From DASQZK01 sp963763215 (GTDB taxonomy: Bacteria; Bacteroidota; Bacteroidia; Bacteroidales; GCA-2748055), in contig CAVXNX010000011.1 in the NCBI GenBank assembly GCA_963763215.1, forward strand, positions 27,286-91,285: a stretch of 64,000 bases of DNA, in the 5' to 3' direction. Shown here one piece after another: positions 39,210-49,736 of the stretch. Position 1 is the stretch's first letter, and every line of letters starts with the position of its first letter. The position numbers and the translations under genes were made by a program. A model generated the notes under the pieces. It saw only the letters and a program-made list of their open reading frames with translations. It did no database searches and was not told where the DNA came from.

Positions 39210-40694
39210 ACGAATTTTTGTCCTGGCTGGCATGGCCGTCCTTTTTCTTCTGCCGGCGCAGGATCTTTTTTCACAGCAGAAGGTCAGATCGTACACGTTG
39301 AAAGACGTAATCCTGATCGCCAGGCAGCAATCTCCCATGGCCATTACGGCCAAACACCGGTTTCGGGGCAGTTACTGGGAATACCGGACCTACCAGGCAG
39401 GCTTTCTTCCCACCCTGACCCTAAATACGACCATGCCCGACCTGAACCGGTCGATCGACAAGATCACCCTTCCCGACGGGAACGACGCCTTCGTGGAACG
39501 TAAACTGATCAACTCCAGCGCCGACATGGAACTGCGGCAGAACATCGGGCTGACCGGCGGAAGCATCTACATGCGGTCCGACCTCCAAAGAATCGATAAC
39601 CTGGGAAAGGACGGCGGAACGTCATACCTCTCGTACCCGGTCAATATCGGTTTGCAGCAGCCGATCAACGGCTATAACCAGTATCACTGGGAACGGCAGA
39701 TCGAACCCCTGAAATACCAGGAGGCCCAGAGAAATTACATCCAGACCCTCGAACAGGTCTCCCTGCGGGCGGTCAATTATTTCTTCGATCTTGCCCTCGC
39801 CCAGAAAAACCTTGACATCGCCAAGGTCAACTATTCCAACGCCGACACGCTTTACCGCATCGCCAAGGGCCGTTACCAGCTGGGAACTATCGCCGAAAAC
39901 GAACTTCTGCAGATGGAACTTTCGTATCTTAACGCAGGAACCGACCTGAACAGCGCCCAGATCGACCTGGCCATTAAAAAATTCCAGCTCAATTCGTTCC
40001 TCGGTATCGGCCAGGATGTCAACATTCAGCTGTCCATTCCCGTCGAAATTCCGGACATGGAGATCAACCTCCAGCGAGCCCTCGATGCGGCGCAGGCCAA
40101 TAACCCCGACGTCCTCGACCGGCAGCAGCAGCTCCTGGAAGCCGAGCCAGGAGGTGGACCGCACAAAGTCGCTGAAGGGACTTAATGCAACCATCAATGC
40201 CAGCTTCGGACTGAGCCAGCAATCGACCGACCTGGCCACCCTCTATGCCAATCCGCAGGACCAGGAAAGGGTCAGGGTCGGGCTGACGATACCGCTGGTC
40301 GACTGGGGCCTGGGAAAAGGAAGATACCGCATGGCGCAATCGGCCCAGGAAGTGGCTAAGACAAACGTTCAGCAGGCAGAGATGGACTTTCAGCAGGAAG
40401 TGCTCCTTGAGGTGATGCAGTTCAACCTCCAGGATGACCAGCTTGAAAATCGCCGCAAAAGCCGACACGGTGGGAACGAGCCGCTACGATGTGTCAAAAC
40501 AGCGCTTTCTTATCGGGAGGATCAGCGTTCTCGATCTGAACGTGGCCCAGACGGAAAAGGATGAGGCCACCCGGCGTTATATTGCCGCGCTGCGGAACTA
40601 CTGGACCTATTTCTATACCATCCGCTCTCTTACCCTCTACGACTGGCTGAATGAAGTACCACTGGAAGAAGATTTTGACAGCTTGCTTCAATAA
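39202..40694 (+). CDS. TolC-family outer-membrane efflux protein (two +1 frameshifts)
   Basis: TolC-type channel, third member of the efflux operon. Signal peptide (VLAGMAVLFLLPAQDLFS), then two repeats of long helices and beta strands typical of the family, ending in NYWTYFYTIRSLTLYDW. About 497 codons, in three frames. One extra C near 40147 (GAGCCAGG) and one extra base near 40443 (CTTGAAAATC) break it; removing them joins EAE to QEVDRTKSL, and DDQL to KIAAKADTV. With these changes the protein is full length. Confidence 0.82.
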
Positions 40695-40723
40695 CTGTAT
40701 TTTTGATCAAAAAATGATACATC

Positions 40724-42292
40724 ATGAGGTTGGTGTTAATATCCCTGCTGGCCATGCTCTTATTGCACAATGGGCTCTGCCGTGTCCGATACCGGTTAGA
40801 TCGTCCGCTTCGATGAACTCACCTACAGGTCCTATTTTGAACAACTGGCCTTCATGGATTTTCAAAAAGGGGAAAAGGATTACCTGAAACTTTTTATGGC
40901 GGTCGACCCTTCGGTGAATTCCGCCCGGTACAACATCACCCGGCGGGAAATCCAGCTCGCACTGCAGAACCTGAACAAGAAAAAGTTTCAGAAGGCGAAG
41001 CCGGACAAAAAGATCACCCTTCTCTACGAGAGCGTGAACCGCGAAATATTCCGGCAATACCGAGAAAATGTACTTTTCCCCGAGATTTTTAAAAACGGGA
41101 CATTCAACTGCCTGACCGCCAGCGCCTACTATGGATTGCTCCTGGATTCGCTCCATATTCCCTTTGAGTTCAGGGAATCCTATAATCATGTCCTTCCCGT
41201 GGCCTATCCCTGCCAGCTCCAGATCCAGATTGAGACGACCGATCCGGTTTCCGGTGTGAACAATTTTGACGAGAAACTGAAGTTCAGGTTCGTGAATTAC
41301 CTCGTCGACACAAAGCGCATTACCCACGAAACTTACGATACCTCAAGCATCGATGCCATTTTCAACCGGTATTACATGCCCGAAAAGAACATTGGGTTGC
41401 AGGAACTCACCGGATTGCAATACATGAATGATGCCCTCTACCTTTACGGCGGCGGAAAACTATGCCGATGCTTTCGAGCAGATCAAAAAGGCCTGGTACC
41501 TGTACCCGTCTTCACAGATGCTCGCCGTATTCCAGTTTATCCTGAACGGCAACCTGTACGAAAGCGATTTCAGGAAGCCGGACGATGCCCGCATTATCGT
41601 TTACCTCTCCCGCCTGATCCGTGAAAACGTCATTTCCGCCGAGACGGTGGCCAATACTTTCGAATTACATGACCAACATCGTCCTGGTCAACCGGTCGGA
41701 TACCCAGCTCTACGACAGCATCTACCAATACCTGATGCAGAACCTGGACCAGGATGAATTGAAAAAGGACATTGAATTCCAGTACTACCCTCCTCAGGGG
41801 TAAATCCTACCTTACCGCCTATCATACTGAAAGATGCGCTCGGACTGTTCGAAAAGGCCTACGAACTCAGGCCCGACAATCTCGAAGTGCAAACCCTGAT
41901 GGTTTCGACCTTCTGCCTTTACCTTCCAGAACTCTTCGAATGAAGAGATCGTCGGTCGTATCGATGAGCTGAACAGGAAGTTTCCGGCACTCTGCCCACA
42001 ACGGCATGTTCACGAGCCTCAAAATGATGGCATACCTGTCTTATGTGGAGGAATTGTTCGATTTCGGCCATCCGGATCGAGGCCCTGGACTATCTCTCGA
42101 AATTTGAGGCCCTCTTACAGGGAAAATCCGGATGCCGAACTGAATTACAAGGTAGTGGGCGATGCGTATTCGGCAGCTGCCGTTTATTTTTTCAAGAAAT
42201 ACAACAAGCAGAAAGCAAAGGAATACCTTGAAAAAGGGCTGAAGATCGCTCCCGATAATTTCGAGCTGCGCTACCGTCTCAATTCACTCTGA
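40724..42292 (+). pseudogene. Transglutaminase-like / TPR protein, broken by many frameshifts
   Basis: A signal peptide begins at the ATG at 40724 (LISLLAMLLLHNG). The middle has GTFNCLTASAYYGLLLDSLHIPFEFRE with a later HV, resembling transglutaminase-like (SirB1-type) cores around a Cys. The C-terminal half has TPR-like helices (FEQIKKAWYLYPSSQ, LGLFEKAYELRPDN, YLEKGLKIAPDNFELRYRL). At least seven shifts are needed between 40780 and 42110, most fixed by deleting one base (for example near 41453, 41656 and 41800), and an in-frame TAG near 40800 also interrupts it. Either an unpolished patch or a real decaying gene. It follows tolC by 29 bases. Confidence 0.6.
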
Positions 42293-43109
42293 TCATTTAT
42301 TGTCGATGGCAAGGTTATACTTCCGGCTGACCAGGGCCCAGGAGTTGTGGCTCGTCATGAAGGTGGCCGAGATGGTCAGTGTTTCCATCATGAATCCCCC
42401 CTTGTGAACCTCGACGCGGTAATCGAAATACCCGTCGCCATTGGGTTTCCTCGGCCAAAGATCACTGCTGAGATAGGTGCCATCAACGAGATCGCCGATG
42501 TAAAAAGTGGTGGAGGGCTCGCTTCGTGACAGGGAGATCCTCAGGATATAGGTGTTTTCCATCGCCAACCGGTTGATTGGCTCTAATCTTTATGGCAGGC
42601 AGCAGATTTTTTACCGGTTTTCCGCTCATGGTGTATTCCTTGATGCCCAGCCCGGGAAAATCATCCTTATAGGGCACTTCCGACATCACCTTGCCGTTTT
42701 TGTAGTAACTGGTCCGCATGCCTTCAGCCTTGCCGTCCTTATAATGCGTCACGCGGTAAAGTTCCCCCGTTTTGTAATACATCGTGGCTGTTCCCTCAAG
42801 CTTGTTATTGACGAAGTTCAGCTTTGTCCGCAGCTGGCCGTTATTGTAATAGGTCACCGCCGGTCCCTCCCGTTTCCCGTCGACATAGTTATAAACATTG
42901 TCGAGGTATCCGTCGGGGGTGTAAGTCTTATAGATCCCGTTGAGGATGGTATCGTCTTTGACCTGCGCCTCGACCTTTACCCGGCCGTTCTCATAATACT
43001 GGTAAGCGATGTTGTCTTTGGTTTTGGGTCCTTTTGAGCTACATCCTGAAAAGGCCAGGATCATCGGGATGAATGAAAGGATCGTGATACGGGATAGCCG
43101 GTTCTGCAT
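42293..43109 (-). CDS. MORN-repeat (YwqK-type) lipoprotein (one frameshift)
   Basis: Lipoprotein signal from the ATG at 43109 (ITILSFIPMILAFSGC) followed by repeated YYENGRVKVEAQVKD, YTPDGYLDNVYNYVDGKREG, YYNNGQLRTK, YYKTGELYRVTHYKDGKAEG and YYKNGKVMSEVPYKD units, the pattern of MORN-like repeats in 'YwqK family antitoxin' annotations. No toxin partner is present, so that name should not be taken literally. The C-terminal domain (ENTYILRISLSRSEPSTTFY onward) is in another frame; removing one base near 42570 (AACCGG) joins them. Total about 271 codons. Confidence 0.72.
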
Positions 43110-43290
43110 GATGATGAGTTTATGACGATTGATCTTTCGGGAGGGGACATCCGGCGACATCCCCTTCCCGTAAAGATAATGCCTTTCCGGCAATTTCATC
43201 ATACAGTGTTGTTTTTCCTGCCGCGATGAAGGCGGAAAATCCCGGATCCTGAAGTCATCCGGGAGGTCTGATGGAATCGTGTTTAAGGGA

Positions 43291-44232
43291 TCAGGTGAAA
43301 AGATTCATGTCATCCAGGACCTTCATCACACTCTTGACCGAATTGGCCGATTCCATCAGGAGTTTTTTCTCAGCTTCATTCAGTTTGATCTCGAGGATCT
43401 CTTCCACGCCCTGGCGGCCAAGTTTGACGGGAACGCCGAGGTAGATATTTTTAAGCCCGTATTCGCCGTTGAGGCAGGCGCATACCGGGAAGATGCGTTT
43501 CTGATCGTCGACGATCGCTTCCACCATTTGGGCAGCAGCGGCACCCGGGGCATACCAGGCGGAGGTCCCCATCAGGTTAACCAGTTCGCCGCCGCCTTTC
43601 CTGGTGCGTTCAACGATCTTATCGATAACATCCGCACCGAGCAGATCAGTCACCGGAATGCCGTTCACCGAAGTGAAGCGGGGCAGGGGAACCATGGTGT
43701 CGCCATGTCCGCCCATCAGCATGGCATGAATATCTTTCGGGGAAACATCGAGCGCTTCGGCCAGGAAGGCTTTGTAACGGCCGGTGTCGAGCGTCCCTGC
43801 CATGCCGAAGACCCTGTTCGATGGCTTGTTGGCAGCCAGGTAAGCCGCATAGGTCATCACATCGAGGGGATTGGAGACGACAATGATGATCGCTTCAGGT
43901 GAATACTTTACAACCTTCTCGGTCACTTCCTTGACAATTCCCGCATTGGTCTTGATCAGATCATCGCGCGACATACCCGGTTTCCGGGGTATCCCTGAGG
44001 TGATCACCACGATGCCCGATCCGCGGGTCTTGAGATAATCATTTGTCGACCCGACAACCCTCGAGTTGAAGTTGTTGATGGAAGACGACTGCCAGATATC
44101 CAGGGCCTTTCCTTCTGCCATCCCCTCCTTGATATCGACAAGGACCACTTCCTTGGCCAGGTCTTTGTGAGCAATGACATTTGCGCAGGTCGCACCGACA
44201 TTTCCTGCACCGATAATGGTTATTTTATCCAT
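43291..44232 (-). CDS. mdh: Malate dehydrogenase
   Basis: NAD-dependent malate dehydrogenase of the LDH-like class (TCA cycle). The Rossmann motif is GAGNVGATCA near the N-terminus, followed by VVLVDIKEG, the substrate-binding Arg segment GIPRKPGMSRDDL, NPLDVMTY, and the catalytic GGHGDTMVPL. 313 residues. The Arg in PRKPGMSR favours malate over lactate. Single gene with its own candidate promoter. Confidence 0.95.
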   Translation of the reverse strand: MDKITIIGAGNVGATCANVIAHKDLAKEVVLVDIKEGMAEGKALDIWQSSSINNFNSRVVGSTNDYLKTRGSGIVVITSGIPRKPGMSRDDLIKTNAGIVKEVTEKVVKYSPEAIIIVVSNPLDVMTYAAYLAANKPSNRVFGMAGTLDTGRYKAFLAEALDVSPKDIHAMLMGGHGDTMVPLPRFTSVNGIPVTDLLGADVIDKIVERTRKGGGELVNLMGTSAWYAPGAAAAQMVEAIVDDQKRIFPVCACLNGEYGLKNIYLGVPVKLGRQGVEEILEIKLNEAEKKLLMESANSVKSVMKVLDDMNLFT

Positions 44233-44270
44233 AAGTTTAAGCGTTTAAGGTTTTTCCTGAAGGATGGAAA

Positions 44271-44278
44271 CAAATATA
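44271..44278 (-). promoter_or_regulatory. Candidate -7 promoter element of mdh
   Basis: TATATTTG on the minus strand matches TAnnTTTG, 38 bases before the mdh ATG. The upstream region is AT-rich with no TTTG at the -33 distance. Confidence 0.4.
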
Positions 44279-44492
44279 AGGAATTTATTTAATTATATAT
44301 ATTTATATCTATGGAGCCGGCAATTTGTGCGGTATATTAGAGGTAACAACCGATGGTGAGGGAAGTTCAGGATGAAATAAACCGGCAGGTGATGTCACCA
44401 CTTTCGCCGGCATTTTGGTGAACCGGAAGAAATCAGCAGGTAGCCCGTGTCAGGTGCTTTTTATTTTTTGTAAACTTGTGAAAATTTAGGTG

Positions 44493-44955
44493 ATGGAGGA
44501 AAACATCTTCAGGCTGCCTCTCGAGGTTATTGAACTCGACAACCTGAGTTATCATATCCTGGTGGAAGGGGAGATGAACGGGCTGCCGTGCAATCTGATC
44601 ATTGACACCGGTGCCAGCAGGACGGTATTCGACCGGAATTATTTTGAGGATGAAGTCGAGATCCTCGAAATTAAAACGGATGATCTTGCGGACAGCTGGG
44701 GTGATGGCCGATCAGATCGAAACGGTTTTTGCCAGGGCGGATACATTCCGGATCCGGGATTTCCTCCTGGAGAATTTCCGCATGATCCTCATCGATCTTG
44801 CCGCCATAAATGGGCTTTACCTGTCCGTCACCGGCAAAAACATTCATGGTCTTCTGGGGAGTGATTTTCTCTTCAGGCACAGTGCCGTGATCGATTTTGA
44901 AAACAGGACCCTGTCATTGCATCGCAAACCATCGGACCAACCGACCGACGGGTGA
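44493..44955 (+). CDS. Retropepsin-like aspartyl protease family protein (one +1 frameshift)
   Basis: A small cytoplasmic-looking protein with the aspartyl-protease signature LIIDTGASRTVFD near residue 35 and a flap-like C-terminal GLLGSDFLFRHSAVIDFENRTLSL. It matches the retropepsin-like clan in order and spacing. The two halves are in different frames; deleting one G from GGGG at 44698-44701 joins DDLADSW to VMADQIETVF and gives about 154 residues. The substrate is unknown. The ATG at 44493 is preferred over a GTG one codon upstream. Confidence 0.7.
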
Positions 44956-45134
44956 CCGACGTTTTCATTTGCAGGAAAGACCCGGAATATTTCCGGCATT
45001 TGATTTCTTCAGCTTGCGGAATACAAGTATCTTTATCGCTGATATTCCGGAATATGCCTCCGGGAAAACGGCCACCTCCCCAGGCCGTCGTTTCACAACA
45101 TTTGCGGCAGGTATGATTTATAAAAAAATTGTTT

Positions 45135-45142
45135 TATATTTG
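45135..45142 (+). promoter_or_regulatory. Candidate -7 promoter element of secDF
   Basis: TATATTTG matches TAnnTTTG, 56 bases before the secDF ATG. A TTTG occurs at 45101-45104, farther than the usual -33 spacing. Confidence 0.4.
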
Positions 45143-45197
45143 CCCGTCAAATTTGGACGTTAATAGGGAAAAAATCAAATATTTAAATTGACTAAAA

Positions 45198-48100
45198 ATG
45201 CAAAATAAAGGAGCCATCCGATTATTCGCTATCATTTTGGCCCTGGTCTGTGTATACCAGTTATTATTCACCTTTTATGCTGTCAGGACGGAGAATAAAG
45301 CCGAAAAATATGCCAAGGGGAACCGGACGCTGGAACGACATTACCTGGATTCCGTATCCAATATAACCGTCTTTAATTTCCTGGGCTTACGCAAGTATAC
45401 GTACGAAGAATGCAAGGAAAAAGAAATCAACCTGGGTCTCGACCTGAAAGGCGGGATGGATGTTGTTCTCGAGATTTCCGTGGAAGATGTTATCAAATCG
45501 GTAGCGGCCCCGCATTACCTCACCGACCCGATGTTCGTCCAGACGATACAGCGAGCTGAAAAGAAAAGGGTAGACAGCCAGGAAGATTTCGTGGATCTTT
45601 TTGCCGAATCCTACCAGGAGATCAATCCGGGAGGAAAGCTGGCCCAGTTTTTCATGACGCCGGAAACCCGCGGTGAGATCGATCTGAATACGACGAATGA
45701 ACAGGTGGTGTCCTATCTGAAAAAGCAGGCTGAATCGGCCGTTGCCAACTCCTTTAACGTCCTCAGGAACAGGATCGACCGTTTCGGTGTCGTCCAGCCC
45801 AATATCCAGCGTCTCGAACGCCAGGGAAGGATCCTGGTGGAACTTCCCGGGGTCGATGATCCCGACCGTGTTGCCCGCCTCCTGACCGGAACGGCGAATC
45901 TCGAATTCTGGACCACCTATGAGAACAGTGAAGTTCTGCCTTACCTCCAGCAAGCCAATAACCTGCTGAAGGACATCTTGAATACCAACGAGGAAATTGT
46001 TCCTTCAACAGGCGAAAAACCCGGCGAAGACAAGCAGAAAACCGCACCGGCCAAAAAAGATACCTCGGAGATCTCCATTTTGGGTCAGGAAGATACGACC
46101 GGCCAGAGCGGTATCCTGCAGGGTGCCGACACCACACAGGCCGGTTTCCAGCAGGAACAGGCCCGCAAAGAGAATCCATTGTTCTCTGTGCTGACCCCCT
46201 ATGTTGACAATAACATGCAGCCGGTTCCCGGAGCCGTTGTCGGTGTGTCCAATATCCAGGATACCGCCACCGTTGATGCATACCTCAACAGACCCCAGGT
46301 CAGGTCCATTTTCCCGACCGATATGAAATTTTACTGGGATCATAAGCCGATGAAGGACAATGGGACCTACATCCGCCTTTATGCCATTAAGTCGACCCGC
46401 GACGGACTGCCTTCCCTCAGCGGAAAATACGTGACCGACGCCCGGATGACTTATGGCCAGTTCAAGAGTGAAGCTGAGGTCAGCATGTCGATGAACTCCG
46501 AAGGCGCTAAGAAATGGGCGAACCTGACCCGTGAAAACGTGGGGAAATCCATCGCCATCGTCCTCGACGGATATGTCGTTTCCGCCCCGGTGGTCAAATC
46601 CGAGATCAAAGGCGGATCTTCCAGCATCAGTGGGAACTTCACGCAGGCGGAGGCTACTGACCTGGCCAATATACTGAATTCCGGCAAGATGCCGGCCAGG
46701 GCCAGGATCGAATCGGAAGAAGTGGTCGGTCCCTCCCTGGGACAGGCGTCTATCAATGCCGGTCTGAACTCCTTCCTGATCGCCTTCGTGGTCGTTCTGT
46801 TATACATGCTCTTCTACTACAGCAGAAGTGCAGGTCTGATTGCCGATATCGCCCTGATCGCCAACATGTTCTTCCTGATCGGCGTCCTGGCGTCACTTCA
46901 GGCGGTGCTCACCTTGCCGGGTATCGCCGGTATTGTGCTCACCATCGGGATGTCGGTCGACGCCAACGTGCTGATCTATGAACGAATCCGTGAGGAGATC
47001 GCGGCAGGCAAGGGAATCAAACTCGCCATCTCCGATGGATACAAACACGCCTACAGCGCCATCATCGACGCCAACGTGACCACCCTTCTTACCGGTATCA
47101 TCCTTTATCTCTTCGGTACCGGCCCCATCAAAGGGTTCGCCACCACACTGGTCATCGGTATTCTGACATCGCTCTTCTCGGCGATCTTCATTACCCGGCT
47201 CATCTATGAACGAAAGCTCGCCAAGGATAAAACTTCCCTGAGATTCTCCACGAAATTCACGGAAAACGCCTTTAAGAAGGCCCACATCAATTTTATCGGG
47301 CTGAGAAAAATCTTTTATGTCATCTCCGGTATCGTCGTCCTGAGCGGCGCCCTGGGTCTGATTTTCCGCGGACTGAACACCGGTGTGGACTTTACCGGCG
47401 GACGTAACTATGTGATCCAGTTCAGCCACGATGTCGACCCCGTCGAAGTCAGAAATGTTCTGAGCAAAGAATTCGGCGAAATGCCGGGCGTCATCACCTT
47501 TGGTCCAAAGACAACCATCCGTGTCACCACCAAGTACATGATCCAGAGTGATACCCCTGAAGCCGACTCTACCATCAGGTCCATGCTTTACGCCGGGCTG
47601 AAACCCTTCTTTAAGGAAGAAGTGCCCTACAATACGTTCATGACGACTGACGATTACATCAAATCCGTTCAGAAAGTGGGACCGACCATCGCCAACGACA
47701 TCAAGGTCCAGGCTGTCGAAGCTATTTTCTTCGCCCTGATCGTGATATTCATTTATATCATTGTGCGGTTCCGCGACTGGCAGTATGGTCTGGGTGCCGT
47801 CCTCGCCCTGGTTCACGACGTGACCATCACTCTGGGCGCCTTTGCGCTGTTCCACGACATCCTGCCATTCTCCATGGAGATCGACCAGGCATTTATCGCG
47901 GCCATCCTGACCGTGGTCGGGTATTCCATTAACGATACGGTGGTCATCTTCGACCGGATCCGGGAATACAGGAACGTGTTCCGGCGAAAGAGCAATGCCG
48001 AGACGATGAACCTGGCCCTGAACAGCACCCTGGGACGAACCTTCAGTACATCATTGAGTACCTTTGTGGTCATCCTCGCCATCTTTATCTTCGGTGGTGA

Positions 48101-48230
48101 AGTGATCCGGGGCTTTACCTTTGCCCTTCTCATTGGTGTGTTCGTCGGGACGTATTCCTCCCTGTTTATCGCCACCCCAATCGCTTACGATACGTTCGGG
48201 AAACGCAAAACCGAACCTGAAAAGAAATAA
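45198..48230 (+). CDS. secDF: Fused protein translocase subunit SecDF
   Basis: SecD and SecF in one chain of 1,010 residues, as usual in Bacteroidota. It uses the proton gradient to help the Sec channel export proteins. The SecD half has an N-terminal helix, LGLDLKGGMDV (D1), P1 periplasmic domain with an acidic insert near residues 270-330, and GIVLTIGMSVDANVLIYERIREE (D4/D5). The SecF half starts near 690 with GLNTGVDFTGGRNYVIQF and has VVGYSINDTVVIFDRIREY. The conserved Asp and Arg residues for proton transfer are present. Intact. Confidence 0.97.
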   Translation: MQNKGAIRLFAIILALVCVYQLLFTFYAVRTENKAEKYAKGNRTLERHYLDSVSNITVFNFLGLRKYTYEECKEKEINLGLDLKGGMDVVLEISVEDVIKSVAAPHYLTDPMFVQTIQRAEKKRVDSQEDFVDLFAESYQEINPGGKLAQFFMTPETRGEIDLNTTNEQVVSYLKKQAESAVANSFNVLRNRIDRFGVVQPNIQRLERQGRILVELPGVDDPDRVARLLTGTANLEFWTTYENSEVLPYLQQANNLLKDILNTNEEIVPSTGEKPGEDKQKTAPAKKDTSEISILGQEDTTGQSGILQGADTTQAGFQQEQARKENPLFSVLTPYVDNNMQPVPGAVVGVSNIQDTATVDAYLNRPQVRSIFPTDMKFYWDHKPMKDNGTYIRLYAIKSTRDGLPSLSGKYVTDARMTYGQFKSEAEVSMSMNSEGAKKWANLTRENVGKSIAIVLDGYVVSAPVVKSEIKGGSSSISGNFTQAEATDLANILNSGKMPARARIESEEVVGPSLGQASINAGLNSFLIAFVVVLLYMLFYYSRSAGLIADIALIANMFFLIGVLASLQAVLTLPGIAGIVLTIGMSVDANVLIYERIREEIAAGKGIKLAISDGYKHAYSAIIDANVTTLLTGIILYLFGTGPIKGFATTLVIGILTSLFSAIFITRLIYERKLAKDKTSLRFSTKFTENAFKKAHINFIGLRKIFYVISGIVVLSGALGLIFRGLNTGVDFTGGRNYVIQFSHDVDPVEVRNVLSKEFGEMPGVITFGPKTTIRVTTKYMIQSDTPEADSTIRSMLYAGLKPFFKEEVPYNTFMTTDDYIKSVQKVGPTIANDIKVQAVEAIFFALIVIFIYIIVRFRDWQYGLGAVLALVHDVTITLGAFALFHDILPFSMEIDQAFIAAILTVVGYSINDTVVIFDRIREYRNVFRRKSNAETMNLALNSTLGRTFSTSLSTFVVILAIFIFGGEVIRGFTFALLIGVFVGTYSSLFIATPIAYDTFGKRKTEPEKK

Positions 48231-48252
48231 TTCTGCCCTAAGCAGCGTTATC

Positions 48253-48287
48253 GGAAGGCTGTCACACCACGTGACGGCCTTCCGTGG
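48253..48287 (+). terminator. Intrinsic terminator of secDF
   Basis: A 13-base stem (48253-48265 with 48271-48283; GGAAGGC and GTCAC blocks, one T-G wobble) around a five-base ACCAC loop, followed by GTGGTTTT. It starts 23 bases after the secDF stop. Confidence 0.7.
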
Positions 48288-48368
48288 TTTTATGCCCGGT
48301 CTTTGAATGGTCCGGCTGATTCGCCGATTATTTTTGAAGGTTGGGATTCAACTTTGGAAAAGTCTGTC

Positions 48369-48376
48369 TATCTTTG
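48369..48376 (+). promoter_or_regulatory. Candidate -7 promoter element of tatA
   Basis: TATCTTTG matches TAnnTTTG and lies 16 bases before the tatA ATG, downstream of the secDF terminator. Confidence 0.38.
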
Positions 48377-48392
48377 TCAAAAATGAATTAAC

Positions 48393-48665
48393 ATGTCAGG
48401 AAGTCTGTTGTTTATAAGTGGGCAGGAGATGGTGATCGTATTCGTCGTGGTACTGTTGCTGTTCGGTTCAAAACGCATCCCTGAGGTTGCAAGGGGGCTG
48501 GGCAAAGGCATGAAGGAATTTAAAAAGGCGACTGACGATATAAAGCGGGAAATCCAGGATAGCTCGGCTGATGTGATGGAGGATTTTAAAGATATCAAAC
48601 GCGATATCGAAACCGATACCCGGGAAATTGTCAGGAATGTCAAAAAAAAGATAGACACGGACTGA
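48393..48665 (+). CDS. tatA: Twin-arginine translocase subunit TatA/TatE
   Basis: Ninety residues with the TatA layout: a short N-terminal membrane helix (MVIVFVVVLLLFG), the hinge SKRIPEVARGLGKGMKEFKKA forming an amphipathic helix, and a charged C-terminal tail. TatA oligomers form the passage for folded proteins. The FG-hinge and following Pro are typical. tatC is not in the window, so Tat components are split in this genome. Confidence 0.9.
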   Translation: MSGSLLFISGQEMVIVFVVVLLLFGSKRIPEVARGLGKGMKEFKKATDDIKREIQDSSADVMEDFKDIKRDIETDTREIVRNVKKKIDTD

Positions 48666-48780
48666 TTCATTGCGAAAATCAGAGTACGGGTATGTCTGAA
48701 TCTCCTTTTCACCACAGGGCCTTAACCCCGCCGGTCTTCATATGATATAACGCCGGCTGTCCGAAATCCCTGATCGTTAC

Positions 48781-49731
48781 ATGGAATATCTCTATGTCTT
48801 ACTGGGTTTTGCATTACTCATTGGGAGCGGAAAGTACCTGGTCGACGGTAGTGTATCCCTTGCACAACATTTCAGGATTTCAACCCTTGTCATCGGGGTA
48901 ACAGTGGTGGCCTTCGGCACCTCGGCACCGGAGTTGCTGGTGAGCATTCAGGCCGCCCTGAAGGGCTATCCTGAAATGTCCGCAGGCAACGTGATCGGGT
49001 CGAATATTTCCAATATCGGTCTCGTTCTGGCGGTAACCGCCATGATCCTCCCCCTGCGGATTAACAGGAATTCCGTACTCATCGACTGGCCCGTGATGAT
49101 GGCCGTCAGCATCCTGTTTTACCTGCTGGTGCTGAACCAGAGACTGGGTAGGCTCGAGGGACTCATCTTCATGGTCCTGCTCATCGCTTACGTCATCGTT
49201 TCCCTGAGCCTCTCCCGCCGGAAGATGCGATCGGAAGGCATTGTCCATCCCGTTCCGGCCAGGGGTATCGGTGTTGCCGTCATCCTGGTTGTCGCGTCCA
49301 GTGCAGGACTGGTGGCCGGATCCAGCCTTCTTGTCGACAATGCCGCCATCATTGCCCGCGATTTCGGCATCAGTGAACGGGCCATCTCCATCACCCTTCT
49401 GGCCATCGGCACCAGTCTTCCCGAACTGGTAACCTCCGTAATGGCCGCTCTCCAGAAAGAACCTGATATTTCGGTGGGAAACATCATCGGCTCGAACATC
49501 TTTAATATCCTGAGTGTTTTGGGTCTGACCGCCATCATCAGTCCGCTCCATATTTCCCGCACCATGGTCCGGATCGATACCCTGTGGATGATGGCTTTTG
49601 CCGCCCTGCTCTTCGTCCTGATGCTGCCGCTGAAAAATTCCAGGCTGGGAAGGCTTGATGGCCTGATTTTATTATTGGCCTATGTGTTTTATATTTACCT
49701 CGTTTTCCGTACCGGCTTCAATACACATTGA
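48781..49731 (+). CDS. Calcium/sodium antiporter (YrbG/CaxA-like)
   Basis: Member of the Ca2+:cation antiporter superfamily. The two inverted halves each carry the alpha-repeat: GTSAPELLVSIQAALKG...GNVIGSNISNIG near residues 42-72 and GTSLPELVTSVMAALQ...GNIIGSNIFNI near residue 210-245, with the ion-binding Glu and Asn/Ser residues. About ten membrane helices in 316 residues, normal for K+-independent bacterial members. The next gene begins at its end, but a functional link is doubtful. Confidence 0.92.
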   Translation: MEYLYVLLGFALLIGSGKYLVDGSVSLAQHFRISTLVIGVTVVAFGTSAPELLVSIQAALKGYPEMSAGNVIGSNISNIGLVLAVTAMILPLRINRNSVLIDWPVMMAVSILFYLLVLNQRLGRLEGLIFMVLLIAYVIVSLSLSRRKMRSEGIVHPVPARGIGVAVILVVASSAGLVAGSSLLVDNAAIIARDFGISERAISITLLAIGTSLPELVTSVMAALQKEPDISVGNIIGSNIFNILSVLGLTAIISPLHISRTMVRIDTLWMMAFAALLFVLMLPLKNSRLGRLDGLILLLAYVFYIYLVFRTGFNTH

Positions 49732-49736
49732 AAAAT

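Noticed and set aside
42483..43109. Antitoxin of a toxin-antitoxin system
   Set aside because: YwqK-type MORN proteins carry this label in databases, but no toxin gene is nearby and the protein is a lipoprotein.
46893..47855. 320-codon frame opposite secDF
   Set aside because: Asp/Gly/Gln-rich shadow of conserved SecDF helices.
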